64,000 nt of DNA from Saxidomus purpurata. Its lineage: Eukaryota > Mollusca > Bivalvia > Venerida > Veneridae. A program made the position numbers and the translations under genes. The stretch is taken from NCBI GenBank assembly GCA_022818135.1, contig JAFMSR010000013.1, positions 22,652,207 through 22,716,206 of the forward strand. The letters are read 5' to 3'. Under the pieces are notes generated by a model. That model searched no databases. It worked only from the letters and a program-made list of their open reading frames with translations, and was not told the origin of the DNA. Positions 1 through 11,405 of this stretch are shown here, one piece after another; position 1 is the stretch's first letter, and each line of letters opens with the position of its first letter.

Positions 1-420
1 GTATGTCTCCCTCGTCCGCCATTGACTTCAGCAACTCCTATGGCATCACCTCAAGCAAAGACCGTCGCAATTCATCGCACCCCGTGCTCCGTGTCTGGGG
101 GGAGCGTGTTGGCGTGTCGTGTGAGCTATGTCTAACTCGTCCGCCATGGACTTCAGTCTCAAGATCTGTCGATTGCCACAATCACTTGATCAATATCTGG
201 GGTACTTCTGTAGGGCGAGGAACGGTATGGCACGATCATGCAGCCCGTGTCGCTTTAAACCGTTTTTGTCCCCGTCATCGGGAGGAAATGTGTTGCATCC
301 TAGAAGAGGTCCTTTCGTGGGATGGTGTCTGTGTTGGAACCACGAGGTAATCCAGTGCCAATATGTGTGTAAGAAGTGTTGTGTTGGAATAGCACCTGAA
401 TCCCTTGGCTGATAGGGATG
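1..420. other. GC-rich segment with imperfect 124-bp duplication
   Basis: The first ~350 bases are clearly richer in G+C and CpG than the rest of the window, and composition drops sharply after about 346. The block CTCGTCCGCCAT(T/G)GACTTCAG occurs at 12-31 and again at 136-155, and the downstream sequence stays alignable, so this is an old tandem duplication with period 124. It could be a CpG-island first exon (a GTAATC donor-like site follows CACGAG near 346) or the end of a repeat. Short ORFs exist on both strands but none is recognisable. Confidence 0.45.
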
Positions 421-804
421 GATTCTATTTGGAGGTAGTGTAGTTAAGCTTTGTCCGATTATTCCATACTTAGGTAAAAGAAATAGATTCCACCTTTTAC
501 TTTAGTATGTGTTTTGGTCTGTGCATTGAGACATGGCTTTCTTTCTGTGATGATATTTTCTTGTTGCACTTCAGAAAGCAGTGCCTTCGTTTAGTTGATG
601 CCAAAGCCAAAGTGTGTCATTTGTTGGCAACCATTTCTCATAGTTGGATGATTTACTCTTCTGTGAGTGGGTCTGGTTCCTTGTGGGTGTTGCACTTCAC
701 TTTTTTATTCAGATTTCCAAAATATAATGTCTTAACAAGACATGCATAGTAAATTCGGTATGGAACAATTGCTGTCTGAGTACAATATTTAATATAGTCT
801 ATTC
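421..804. other. unannotated AT-rich sequence
   Basis: I see no gene, repeat or regulatory structure that I can support. Confidence 0.4.
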
Positions 805-1103
805 TATGAAAGTAAGAAGTCAGGAAGAGTGATAGGAGTAGTACATATAATTCTTAGTTCACTCAAAATTGAATCAGCATTAAAGAGAGTTAAGCAATAG
901 GTAATATTTGTGCCTTCCTTAAGGACACTACCAGCATTGGCGGGGATCAAACTTGGAACGCTCCTATCCTGAGGTGAATGCTCTACTATTGTGTCACTAA
1001 ACATCAAGGGTAACTGACACTCAAAGGCAGTAACCTAAGACAGTTTTAACCTATGAATGTTAGAAGTCAGGAAGAGTGATAGGAGTAGTTCATATTAATA
1101 CTT
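805..1103. repeat. pair of ~50-bp direct repeats, 247 bp apart
   Basis: AGAAGTCAGGAAGAGTGATA and the following ~12 bases occur near 814 and again near 1061. The copies enclose a tRNA-like SINE fragment. The second copy runs straight into the hairpin element that starts at 1101. The spacing suggests a local tandem duplication into which the SINE had inserted, or the reverse order. Confidence 0.6.
866..1012 (-). mobile_element. tRNA-derived SINE fragment
   Basis: On the minus strand there is an A-box-like start (GACACAATAGTAGAGCATTC) and a B-box-like GTTTGATCCCCG, followed by GGTAGTGTCCTT. The same tail sequence follows the tRNA-like head at 50521-50640, so the two are copies of one family. 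It is truncated and divergent. Confidence 0.6.
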
Positions 1104-1192
1104 AGTGGGCAGCTTTACTTGCCTTCAAATGAAAAGGAACGTATATGTAAAGTTCCTTTTTCATTGGACTGCAAATAAAGCTGCCCACTAAG
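1101..1192. mobile_element. 92-bp hairpin MITE
   Basis: The first 40 and last 40 bases are near-perfect inverted repeats: CTTAGTGGGCAGCTTTACTT at the left and the complement of CTTAGTGGGCAGCTTTATTT at the right, with a loop of about 12 bases around GTATATGTAAA. There is no coding capacity. The structure fits a foldback-type MITE. A transcribed copy would fold into a long hairpin RNA, but nothing here shows transcription. Confidence 0.75.
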
Positions 1193-1799
1193 TTTTTTTT
1201 TATTTATTTTCTTTTCAGGTTAATGGAAAATGCTTGAAGATGCGAATACTCATCTGTACCATTCACCAAAGAATTCCAGTTTTCAATCATGAAGGGCACC
1301 TTTGTTATTTGCTCCTGCCACACCTTCCAAAAAAAACATGCACAACATTCCTTTGAGAAAGTAAGCTATAAAAAAAATGAACAGCTGGTAATTAGTCAAC
1401 ATGGTAACTCAGTATCTGTTGTAATTTTGAGAGTTTACTTTGTGTGCATCTGCCCAGATGAATTTATCATGGTTGTAAATTTGTCATGAAATGAAATATT
1501 TAGAATTGGCATGGTTCACCACATGGGGACAGTGTGCTGTGTGCAAGACACAGGTTCGTAGCTCAAGGGTCAAGGTTGCACTTAGAGAATAAAGTAAAAA
1601 TAGACACATGAGACTTTGTCTAGACTGTAACTTCCTTACACAGAGAATAATTTTTAATTAATTGACTTGGTACAGTGGTCAGATTGTTCACAGAACTCTG
1701 TTCTAATGCACACTATTAGCTATATTATCAGGAATTATACAAATCTTATCACAAATTGTAGAAAATCATCTTGTTACATCACCTGATTATCACCTTTCA
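1193..1799. other. unannotated AT-rich sequence
   Basis: A T-rich tract follows the hairpin. A degenerate AAGGTCA-type repeat fragment (GGGTCAAGGTTGCACTTAGA) lies near 1568-1587. Nothing else is supported. Confidence 0.4.
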
Positions 1800-2660
1800 T
1801 CTGTCTGTCTGTTCCCAATTGTCCCACGGTGGTATACATGTAGCTTTGCCAAGTCAACTCAAAATCCTTCAATGCATGAGGATGTTACAGTTGGCACATG
1901 GTCTTGTGTATCTATTTTTGTCGAGCCCTTTTGTGGTGAGCTCAATATAGTTGTCCAAATGGCTTATGTGCGTCCGTGTGTGCATCCGAGTTTAGTTTGT
2001 CCAGATTGTAACTTATCCATGGATCAAGGGATTTTCAAAGAAGTTGGCACGAATGTTTACCATCATGAAACACAGTGTCATGCTCAAGAACCAGGTCCCT
2101 AGGTCTAAGGTCAAGGTCATACTCAGAGGTTAAAGGTCAAATGTAAGATTATCTTTGTCCAGAGCAATTCTTCTTCATGCATGGAGGGATTTTGATGTAG
2201 CTTGGCATAAATGTTCACCACCATGAGCTTCCCTTGATTTTAGAATTTCTTCCCTTTGTTGTTACAATAAATACAGTAGTTTATATTGTTACTTTTTTAT
2301 TACTGGCCGTAGAGAAAAATCGAGACCACTTTTCTAAGGTTAAACATGTATGTTACATCCAATATTCAGGTTTACGTTGATCTATCTCTATTTGGTAAGG
2401 AGTTAACCCTTTTGACAGCAGGCAGGCTCGATATGTTTCACTTGGGCATCTAGTTTACCTATAAACTTAAAGTGTGACATTGTCCTTTGAACTGCACAAT
2501 ATTGTGGTATCGTACATGCAGCTGTGCTAAGTCAACTTAAAATCCTTCAGTGTATGAGGAAGTTACAGTTTGCACATGTTCTTGTGTGTCTATTTATTCC
2601 TTTTAAACTTGAAGAGTGATATTGTCCTTTGAGCTGCATTACAGACCAGTTTGAGAGAGT
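1800..2660 (+). repeat. AAGGTCA-type dispersed repeat, two partial units
   Basis: It starts with a CTGTCTGTCTGTTCCC microsatellite and carries a perfect TCAAGGTCA at 2111-2119. About 85 bases at 1838-1923 (around AAGTCAACTCAAAATCCTTC) recur with ~85% identity at 2514-2600. This layout matches the tandem-unit repeats found elsewhere in the window. The short ORF at 1872-2102 is a by-product of this repeat. Confidence 0.6.
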
Positions 2661-3241
2661 TTCATGTCACATTTTTCCTATTAAAGACAATTGATCAAGG
2701 TTAGTAATGGCGAGTTTGACCTTATGTGGCATTTATATCTGTTGCTGGTATTCACATAATCTTGACTGCATGTATAATATCCTTTCATACAGTTTGAATA
2801 AAACAAAAGAGATGATCTGGTGTTTTTATTAAGATGATTTAGTGCTGCATTAAGTCCATGCAGCATGAAATAAAGAAGGTCCGAAAAACTAATTGGGTCC
2901 GAAAACTGCTTGGAAACCAGTACAGTCATAAGTTTTTTCTAGGAAGAACTCTGCAGGACACAATTATTATTATTCACAGTACTAGCTTTATGTATGAAAT
3001 AGAAGACATTCTGTGAAAAGTTAAGTAAGAAAAGGTATCCTTTCTTTTTATGATCAATGTGTCTTCATGTACATGCATCAAATAGAGGAACAAAAATTCA
3101 GTTCCAAGAACCCTCAATATTGCCAGTTCGATAATATTTGAAGTTGGTCTTCTGGACTTAAATGGGTTGTTCTGGACGGGTCACGCCCTCGGTACTAAAC
3201 CAGTGTCATCACTCTTAGTAAAATGTTATCTCTCTCTGCAG
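2661..3241. other. unannotated AT-rich sequence
   Basis: Nothing supportable is visible. The final 25 bases form a pyrimidine-rich run ending in TCTCTCTCTGCAG, which looks like a splice acceptor for the segment that follows. Confidence 0.4.
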
Positions 3242-3387
3242 GACAGTTTACACGTTCAATGTAAAACTACACAGACAACAGCAGTATTGATGTTCAAAAT
3301 AATTATGTGCCAAGTGTGAGTTGACATCGTGTGAGCCCTTTAGGAGATTGCTGTCGATGACATTTTAACTAAGCTTCACCTTACTAG
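3242..3387 (+). other. possible non-coding (UTR) exon
   Basis: The segment is bounded by a strong acceptor (TATCTCTCTCTGCAG) and a consensus donor (CTAG|GTAAGT). All three plus-strand frames contain stops, so it cannot be an internal coding exon. It could be an untranslated 5' exon of the gene whose coding exons lie further right, or a chance pairing of splice-like motifs. RNA evidence would decide. Confidence 0.25.
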
Positions 3388-3889
3388 GTAAGTCCTATTT
3401 AATTTCCTAATTTCATTCCCTCAATAAAACCTTTTTAAATGGGCTTCATAGAGACTTAAAAGACAATCCTTTATAAGTCATTTAGGAAAGCAACTATTTC
3501 ACATAAAGATTTTTTGTTTCCAGTATTTTATTCACAATAGATAGAAACAAAGTAAACTGCCTTCTACAAATTGGTAGACATTATTGACTTGATTCTTACA
3601 GTCATAATCAGACACAATTTTATATTTTCTAGTTCCTCGTGTTGTGACATTATATCTGAGTAATATTATCCAGGAAGAAAAATTGTATTCTGTACTGTTT
3701 CTGTACAGGTATTGGTAAAATAAGGTATTTGCAATTGCGTGACCAGCCAGTCCAGTCAAATGTTTTGATAATTGTTTGCAGGGGAAGCCTTGGAAGTAGA
3801 TGCAGCTCTTGAGCAAGAATAAAGACAAATTTGTGGATTTGGAAGATTGTATCACTTCCTTCCTCTCTACCAGTTGTAGCAGACTGGGT
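3388..3889. other. unannotated sequence
   Basis: AT-rich. Overlapping minus-strand ORFs here (107 and 119 aa) have no recognisable domain, and part of that sequence continues into the dispersed repeat at 3890, so I do not call them genes. Confidence 0.4.
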
Positions 3890-4290
3890 CACCAGTAGGT
3901 AGTCAGAATCAAAGTACTGAAAGTTCTGGAGGATCGATTGCCTCTGAACAACACAGTCTGCACACATACATGTGTAAATATCAGGACAACATAGACTGTA
4001 CACATACATGTGTGAATATCAGGACAACCCTTACAGGAGTAAAGTTATAAACTGGAGACACAACTGTCCACAAATTTTGACCTTTCACCATTTGTGTAAA
4101 CTTTACTTTTGAGATAGGAACCCATGTGCTTACTTTATGTCATTCAGTGACTATGTTCAACTACCCTATGAAGTATTAAGCTGTGAATCGTAACTGAGAA
4201 ATGGATTTTCACAAAACTGAACTGAAAATTTATGGTCATTTTAATGTCATTCAAAAGTTATGGGATATTCCCATAAGGTTGATTGTATTG
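3890..4290 (-). repeat. dispersed ~400-bp repeat, copy 1
   Basis: It aligns in inverted orientation with 36925-37320. Shared landmarks include AACCCATGTGCTTAC, GGAGACACAACTGTCCAC and TTGAATGACATTAAAA (or complements). This copy also has an internal ~46-bp duplication (ACACATACATGTGT...ATATCAGGACAAC, at 3963 and 4005). No coding capacity is apparent. Family unknown. Confidence 0.65.
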
Positions 4291-5680
4291 TGCCAATTAA
4301 TTCGGATTTAACGTCGCACCCAACAGCTAAGGTCATACTGCAACTTCTGGCTTTCATGGAGGAGGAAGACCCTGGGTGCCAACTTCCTGTTCAATTCGAA
4401 ATCAGACGACAACGACGATGGAATAGGGTCAAATTAGAAATATTCCATATCGGAAGCGTATTTTATCAACAATCTTGCATTTCGAAGCATTTTGAGAGGT
4501 TTTGAAATGTTGTTTTTGTAGTAATTTTATCATACACATTTTGATTGCGGCATAGAAAACGCTCTTTGCTATTTCTGTTGCATCATTGACAAAATGAGTG
4601 CGTCAAAACCACAGAAAACGCGCTCTCGTGAAATATGAATTTAGTGTATCCTGAGTAGCGATACATATTTCACGGGTTTTACATTTCACGTGCCACACCG
4701 GTCTGACGATAAAAACCACGTAGGAAAATAGTTCTATACAGAACAGATACCTCGTTGATTTAAGTTACAAATTATAAGAAAAACAACAATATAATATTAT
4801 GCTATTCTGAAATGTTTTGATATTATTTAGATCTGTTACTATATAATTTTTAAAACAGAGGGCAGCATAATTCGTAACAACGGAATATATGGAACTACTT
4901 GTTTGTATGTAAAGAGTTCGGCCATAAGGAAGCTATACTCTGTTAACTTTGGATCCGGTTGAATAAATCAATCGATCCAAAAATGCTTATCTTTCCAATT
5001 TTATTTGTAAGAGATACTATTTATCTAAGAACAAATTGTACACTATTCCATAGATAGATGGTTGCAAATTAACTTTGGTCAGTAAATAATATTCTGCTGA
5101 TATTTCCAAGCTAAAGCCTGTACTGATAAGCCTTGGTTATAGCTACATCATCTCTCTGTAGGGCCTATGCAGAAGATGAAAGTCAGATTAGATAACTTTT
5201 GACTGAATTTATTTAATTATGCGTAATCTTACCTTAGTAATCATTGAGACAAGAAAGTGTTCACAGGTATCAGACTTGATATTAAGAAATGACCATAGAC
5301 TAATATGAATTTAGTTTTAACAGTTTAAAGCCTTTATGATAGAAATGTTTTCAATTTACTATCAAAGTGTTTTGAATGGTGTACTGTCATCTGAAGCTCT
5401 TGCTCATTTAATCATGTTGAAGAAACTTTATCACAAAATACTATTTATTATGTACAAACTCAGTATAGATAATTGGTTGTAGAGTGAAAGGCTTCAACAC
5501 TACATCAAATGTCAGCATATTGTTTTGCTTTATTTTTATAAATTAAAAAATTTAATAGTTACACATTTCTTGGTTTGTGTGAAGGAACAAGACACTGTTT
5601 AAGTAAATAGCAACTATCAAATGAAAACTTATAATACAATAACAAAGTATGTCAGATTTGAGAAGAATAAAGTCGGAGTA
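4291..5680. other. unannotated AT-rich sequence
   Basis: About 1.4 kb with no supported gene or repeat. A slightly more CpG-rich patch occurs at 4560-4700. The rest is ordinary AT-rich, intron-like sequence. Confidence 0.4.
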
Positions 5681-6257
5681 ATAGTTGCTGGCATAGTGTG
5701 TGATGTATGATGTCATAACGTTTAATGAAGTCCTGAATTATGTCATCAACATAATTGCAAATAGTTGGTGTTTCAGTTAGCAACTGTTCAGGTTATTTTT
5801 TCAAATGTAACCATACAAAGAAGCAATAATTCACAAAATTGTTTATTTGGGCTTCAAAGTCATTCCTTTTTTTATGAACATTACAAGATAATCTAATTTT
5901 GGGAATGTCTATTGATGTAAGATGTCTAAACACTTCATTTTGACAAAATTCATTACACCTGTATTAGATTTTTTTTAACCCGTAAGAGTTTAAGCTAGAT
6001 AATACTGATAGCTAAATATAATATTTTTACTATCACAACATTGCGATGTTAGTTACTTATCAAACACTGAAAATCAAATTGGTGCATTATAATTGTGAAA
6101 TATGTATAGGTTAATGGATATATTAGAGAGCTTTACCTGCTGGTGATTTAGTATGTGGCGTTACAAAAAAAGTGACACATAGAAAAAGTCAGACGATTCC
6201 CTAGATTGTACACAAAGAGGACATAAAAGTGCTTCATGCAACAGTTAATTACTTCAG

Positions 6258-6570
6258 GGATGCTCTGTGGTACAGTGGTTAGGGATTTAGACTACCAATC
6301 TGAAGGCCGCAGTTCGAATCCTAGCCTCGGCACTGGAAATTTCAGACTTGCTTTTCAGTATTTTTCACCCATATCAAGATAAACTGGTTAGAAACCCAGA
6401 GGTAGTCTTGAGTGTATAGGTGCTATACACGAGGAATGTAAAGAACCAAGGGGTCTTTTTGTAGGGTCTACATTTTATCTGTATCTGACTCTTCAACTTG
6501 CCCCCAAGTCTTGGCAGTTTCACCCTTTGAAAAATACAAAGTATGGCCGGTACTATAAACAATAAGATAA
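6258..6570 (+). mobile_element. tRNA-headed SINE inserted in the left arm
   Basis: An A-box-like GGTACAGTGGTTAGGGATTT and B-box-like CGCAGTTCGAATCCTAGC give a tRNA-derived head at 6260-6330. The whole segment is absent from the corresponding place in the right arm, where sequence jumps from ...TTAAATAACT to ...ATGTTCCCCAGTTC. It therefore inserted after the inverted repeat formed. Confidence 0.65.
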
Positions 6571-7050
6571 AAGAAATACATGTTCTTCAGTTCTTTGCAA
6601 CATTGTAGACATATTCTAGTAAATTGTTCTTGTTTTGACAGCTAGTTATTATAATAATAATTTGGCATTATGTGGGTGTCATTTGGAAATCTAGTGGTGT
6701 CTTTGGGTAAAAGGTTGGCTCGGAAGTTTCAGTTTTGATATCAATGCAATATCTTTTTTGTTATTGTAATTTTACACTTTTCAAAACATTACGTTGTTAT
6801 TTTTGGTAAAGGTATACTGTAGTTAAAATTATACGCAATTTGATTGCCACCTAATACAATTCTTGATGTTTTGGTTTGAATTAACATTTTAATATTCCAG
6901 CGTTAATTTTCGTTAAAGTATATGATTCATTGTAATCATCAGTTGTCTGAATATTACTACACATTAAATAAATTCCAGTCTGTTCTTGCAAATATTCTGC
7001 ACTAAGATAGAATATGTTTCTGATGATAGAGGTTCATCTAATTAAATGTT

Positions 7051-7719
7051 AAAGCAATAAAACTGTTGCCATGCTTAAATCTAAATCCTTTGCTTGAAGA
7101 TATTATGTTGACATTTAGTACTATGCAATGTGGCATCTAGTTCTGTCCTTCTGTGTTGGCTTTCTTGCCATATATAGAAAATATTGGTTAATACAAATTT
7201 GATCATAAAAGTGCTATTGAAATTTAAAAGTTGAGTCTTAACCTGAAGATGGAAGTAACTTGTGTTCTAGAATAGAATGTTCATACACATAGCACATAGT
7301 TACTCAAAGCAGGTGTCAGCATTTGATGTTGAAAGGCATCTAGATATTTTAGATGATTGAACACTACATATATTTCACTAATGTATAATGGCATTATGGA
7401 AGTCGTTCAGTCATTGAGTCTGCCCTGCATGAGGTGATGAAATGTGCGGCATACCTCAAGTTTCAGAAAGGACTTGGGAGTATGATGAGTCCAGATACAA
7501 CAAGAAAATACACCCATTCACTGGACTCGTGTATAATCTGTGAGCAGATAGGACAACTTGTACAAAACAAGCGCAGAAAAATATCAAAGTTATACAATAC
7601 CAGCATGGCCTGGAACATTTTTCAGTAAAGGCTTGAACCATGGAACTATCTGTATTGAAAAAGAATTCAGTCTGGCCACAATAATATAACTTCAAATTGA
7701 AAGCTTTTCTGGTCTGGGC
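7051..7719. other. unpaired centre of the inverted repeat
   Basis: These ~670 bases separate the two arms and do not match each other. Overlapping ORFs of 64 and 79 aa run on opposite strands at 7434-7695. Neither resembles a known protein. If the structure is a foldback element, this is where cargo or a remnant gene would be expected. Confidence 0.4.
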
Positions 7720-8789
7720 AAGAAGCTACTCCATCAGAGGCTCTTTTCAACATAGCACAGAATATTTGCCAGGACAGACTTGAATTTGTGTAATGTGTAA
7801 TAACATACAAACAAATGATGACTACAGTGATGATCATTTAAGGAAAATTGCAGATGAAATTAGTAGTCTGTGAATACACCAACTTTCTCATTCTGTGCAT
7901 AGTCAGTCAGGGACTGCTCTTTTAGTATTTCCGTACTGTTAAGTGGTAACTGCCCCGACACCTTTTAGCTCATCATAATACTTACAGCAAAGCTACTAGG
8001 CCAATTTTAAAAGAATCTTGCTGAAGAAACAGAAACATCAAGAATTGTATAAGGTGGCACCGAATCACATAACTTGTTACCTACACCAAAATTAACAAGA
8101 TCCATTTTGAAAAGGGTAAAATTACATCAATAAAAAAGAAATCATATTCACTTCAAAGCTGATCCTTTTTGGCTAACTATTTACCCAAAGACATTCACTA
8201 GACTGCCCAAAGACTTGCGAATACCAAAATATTGCTATGGATGTACAGTTTTTAATATTCAGATGTCAAATTAGAAACAATTTATTAGAAATATATCTAC
8301 AATGTTGCAAAGAACTGGGGAACATGATTGTACGCATCTTTATTTAAAGAAAGTATCTACAGTGGATAGTTATTTAATTGTTGCACTTCAATTCAGTGTA
8401 GGTATAAGGACATTAAGTGTGATCTAAATGCCTTATTACAATACAATACCTTCTATATGTATCAAAAAATAAAATTAAAAAAAAACCAAATGTTATTCAC
8501 CAATTCTTTTCTTCTTGTCCTCTTTGTTTACAGTCTAGGCATTAGCGTTGATTTGTTTTAATGTGTTGCTTTTTTTGTAGCGCCAAATATTACGTCACCA
8601 GCAAATGAAGGTCTCTTATATCCATTAATCTATACATATTTCACAATTATACATCAATTTTAATTTCGTCATTTGGTAAGTAACAAACACGGTAATGATG
8701 TGACAGTAAGATTCTTAGAACTAGCTTTCAATAATATCTAGCCTAGAATCTTACAAATACTTAATCCAATTAATTTGTATGAAGGGGAT

Positions 8790-9362
8790 TCAAAAAGTAC
8801 AAACATCACAACTTTATGAGTTTCAAGTTTTTTATGTTCCAGAATGGCGGAACTTTAAAATTGCACTGTCCATCCGTCCGTCCGTCTGCCTGTCTGCCCT
8901 TACATTTGTTTGTGTCCAGGCTTTAACTTTGTCATGCATTGAAAGCTTTTGAAATAAGTGTCTAGCACATCAAGACAATGTGTCACATGCAAGACCCACG
9001 TTCGTACCTCAAAGGTCAAGGTCACACTTAGAGTTTATAGGTAATGGAATCCTGTTTATATGGATACATTTATGTCTGGACTGTAACTTTGTCATGCAAT
9101 GATTGATTTTAAAATAACTTGGCACAAATGTTCAGCACATGAAGACAATGTTTCACATGCAAGAACCACGTCCCTACCTGAAAGGTCAAGGTCACACTTA
9201 GTGTTTAAAAGTAATGGAATGCTATATGCCTGGTAACTCTGTCATGCTTGGAAAGATTTTGAAATTACATCGCACAATTGTTGAGCACATGAAGAGGACA
9301 CACTGACTATGAGACACCTCTTCAGGGGCATGAGTCAGTGTGAGGGACAGCTCTTGTTTCTT
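8790..9362 (+). repeat. AAGGTCA-type tandem-unit element in the right arm
   Basis: A GTCCGTCCGTCTGCCTGTCT microsatellite near 8876 is followed by about three units starting CTGTAACTTTGTCATGCA. Two perfect TCAAGGTCA sites lie at 9016-9024 and 9186-9194. The 3' end reads GGGACAGCTCTTGTTT, as in the copies at 14177 and 24517. It is absent from the left arm, so it is a later insertion. Confidence 0.75.
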
Positions 9363-9399
9363 GAAATATGGTCAATATCAAGTTATTCTTTCTGAAAGA

Positions 9400-9765
9400 T
9401 ACTTGTACAGACTTCAAAGTTGAAAAAATAGCGGACATTCGACTGGAAGGTCCAAAATTTGCGGAGAATAAAATCTGCTGGACCAAAATCAAAGCAAAGT
9501 TTAAAGTAAATATCCAATTCAATTATGTTTTGATGATTTGGTTTATTTTTAAATGTTCTTTCAACTTTTTCTACTTTTTTGGCCAAGCTTGGTGGGATCA
9601 TTTTCTATTTTTCCGGTTTGTTCCTAGAACGCACCACAATATTGACATTGAATATATGTCGGACAGTCGGTCCGTATCCGGATTAAAAAAGCACGGTCCG
9701 ACTTGAAATATTTCGGACATGTCCGTCGGACGGACGAATTTCGCGAAGTCTGCTTGTAATATAAA
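9400..9765. mobile_element. small element with CGGAC-rich ends
   Basis: The left end (CTTGTACAGACTTC) and the complement of the right end (TTACAAGCAGACTTC) are similar, and both subterminal regions are rich in GGAC/GTCC, including CGGACATGTCCGTCGGACGG near 9715-9734. It lies in the stretch missing from the left arm. Overlapping ORFs on both strands are not recognisable. Confidence 0.4.
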
Positions 9766-10065
9766 ATTATCATTAAATATTTGTACATAATCATCTCCAT
9801 TGTAGCAAAAGGAATTACTTGAAATGGGAAACCCAACAATGTTGTGGATTGTTGCTATCTTTGTTAGGTTACATCTAAAAGAATCTCGCCAAAAAAGACC
9901 TGACCGGGAGTTAATTGAAACATCTACTAATTGCAGTTACGTTACTGACATACTATAACATCATTTAAAGTTATGACATCATACATCACATGCTATGCCA
10001 GCAACTATACTGAAAGAAAAAAACGTAGGGTAAGAAAAATGCAAAATTCATGTACTCCTCATGGA

Positions 10066-10170
10066 TACACATTTCATTATTTATATTGAACTACAGTACG
10101 AGCTGGGATTCAAACTGGGAACTGCCAGATTGGTAGTCCATAATCCAGGGTATAATCCAACTCTACCAAA
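10066..10170 (-). mobile_element. tRNA-headed SINE fragment
   Basis: On the minus strand GGACTACCAATCTGGCAG is followed by the B-box-like AGTTTGAATCCCAGCTCG. The same motif series is present at 6280-6335 (plus) and 51770-51830 (minus), so all three derive from one tRNA-related family. Confidence 0.55.
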
Positions 10171-10559
10171 AATCGCCTAGACTACATTACCTTACCGTTA
10201 TTTAAATCAGTTCATCTATAGATAGGTATATGGCTTCAGTGGTAATGCACTGGTCCAATGTAATCCAAGGATACATGGGCTCATATATCATTTGCTGAAA
10301 CCGGACATGGTTAAAGAAACCAATCGTGTCTCTTAAATGGATACATTCTGCTTTATGCCCTTTCCCCTGAAAGCTAAATTATCCCCGGTAAGACTCTTCT
10401 CCTAGTGTTGGTCAGTATGGATGACCAATGGTAAGATATCACGACTGGGTACCCAAACATATATAGGGCCTTGCAAAACTACTGACAAATTGTTTCTGCA
10501 CAATTTTAAGTATTTCTCCGACATTAAATTAAAACCATGCTTTAAATAGCCATGGTAGT
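10171..10559. other. unannotated, repeat-like sequence
   Basis: Short phrases here (AATGTAATCCAAGGAT...CATGGGC at 10257) recur at 11110-11135, so this is probably also repeat-derived. The 149-aa minus-strand ORF that begins in this area has no recognisable domain. Confidence 0.4.
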
Positions 10560-11405
10560 TTGGTGGTCCACGAGTTTGTAATTCGAACTGTACCAAGGTG
10601 AACTTTTTATACCGACTTTCAAACAAAAACAAAAGTTGTACTTGGAGGGTATACTGGTATGCACTTATCACCCCCTGGCACATGTCCGGCCATCCGGCTG
10701 TCCGTCGTTCTTCCAGGTTGTTCTTGTCAGCCCAATAACTTGGTTTCCTTTGACCCATGCAGTCTTCATATTTCATGGAGGTTATTCTTATGTCAATGAC
10801 TAGATGACCCCTATTGATTTTGAGGTCACCGGGTAAACAGGTCAAGGTCAACGGGCCTTATTTTTATAAACATTTATGCATATAAAACTTAAGATTCCTT
10901 TGACCTATTGTCTTCAGATTTGGCATCCAGGTATAGTCATGACTAGGTTGTTGACCCCTAATGGGTGAATTTTAAGGTCACTGGGATTCAAACAGGTAAA
11001 GGCCAGAGGGGCCTTGACCGTTCAAAAGCTTACCGCACCCTAATAATTTAACATTCCTCTGTTTAACCCAGTCAGTCTGTCATATTTGGCATGGGCGGTT
11101 AGGGTAATGCACTTCAATGTAATCCAAGGATCATGGGCCCCTATTGATCTTTGAGGTACACCGGGTCAGTTAAAGGACCAGGGGGTTCAAAGGGGCATTG
11201 ACTTCAAATGCCTGTCCCCCGATAGCTTAAGATTACCTAAGACTCTTCACCTAGTCTTGGTATTTGGTCCAATGGTAAAAGCTATAGTCATGACTAGGTT
11301 AAACACTGAACCCTTTTGAATTTTGAGGTCACCGGGTCAAAGGTCAAGGTCACAGGGGCCTTGCTTCAGATTGGTGGTATTCAGGCCATGACAGTGGCAG
11401 TTCTA
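10560..11405 (+). repeat. AAGGTCA-type repeat with several internal units
   Basis: Units contain GAGGTCACCGGGT, a TCAAGGTCA (10842-10850, 11344-11352) and a GGGGCCTTG(A/C) ending, repeated about every 150-200 bases. The family looks related in design, but not in detailed sequence, to the one at 14177. Confidence 0.6.

Larger units (their letters stand above)
5681..10008. repeat. large imperfect inverted repeat (arms ~1.4 and ~2.3 kb)
   Basis: The left arm (5681-~7050) pairs with the reverse complement of the right arm (~7720-10008). Matching blocks in order: ATAGTTGCTGGCATAG (5681) with its complement ending at 10008; GTGAAATATGTATAGRTTAATG (~6097 and ~8625); AGTTCTTTGCAACATTGTAG (~6589 and ~8290); TCTAGTGGTGTCTTTGGGTA (~6691 and ~8180); ATACAATTCTTGATGTT (~6856 and ~8040); CTGTTCTTGCAAATATTCTG (~6979 and ~7750). 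Identity is roughly 75-85%. The central ~670 bases do not pair. The right arm is longer because of insertions at about 8780-9900. It may be a foldback-type transposon or an old inverted segmental duplication; no transposase is seen. Confidence 0.8.

Noticed and set aside
10402..10851. 149-aa minus-strand ORF
   Set aside because: It overlaps an AAGGTCA-type repeat, has no recognisable domain and no splice or start context.
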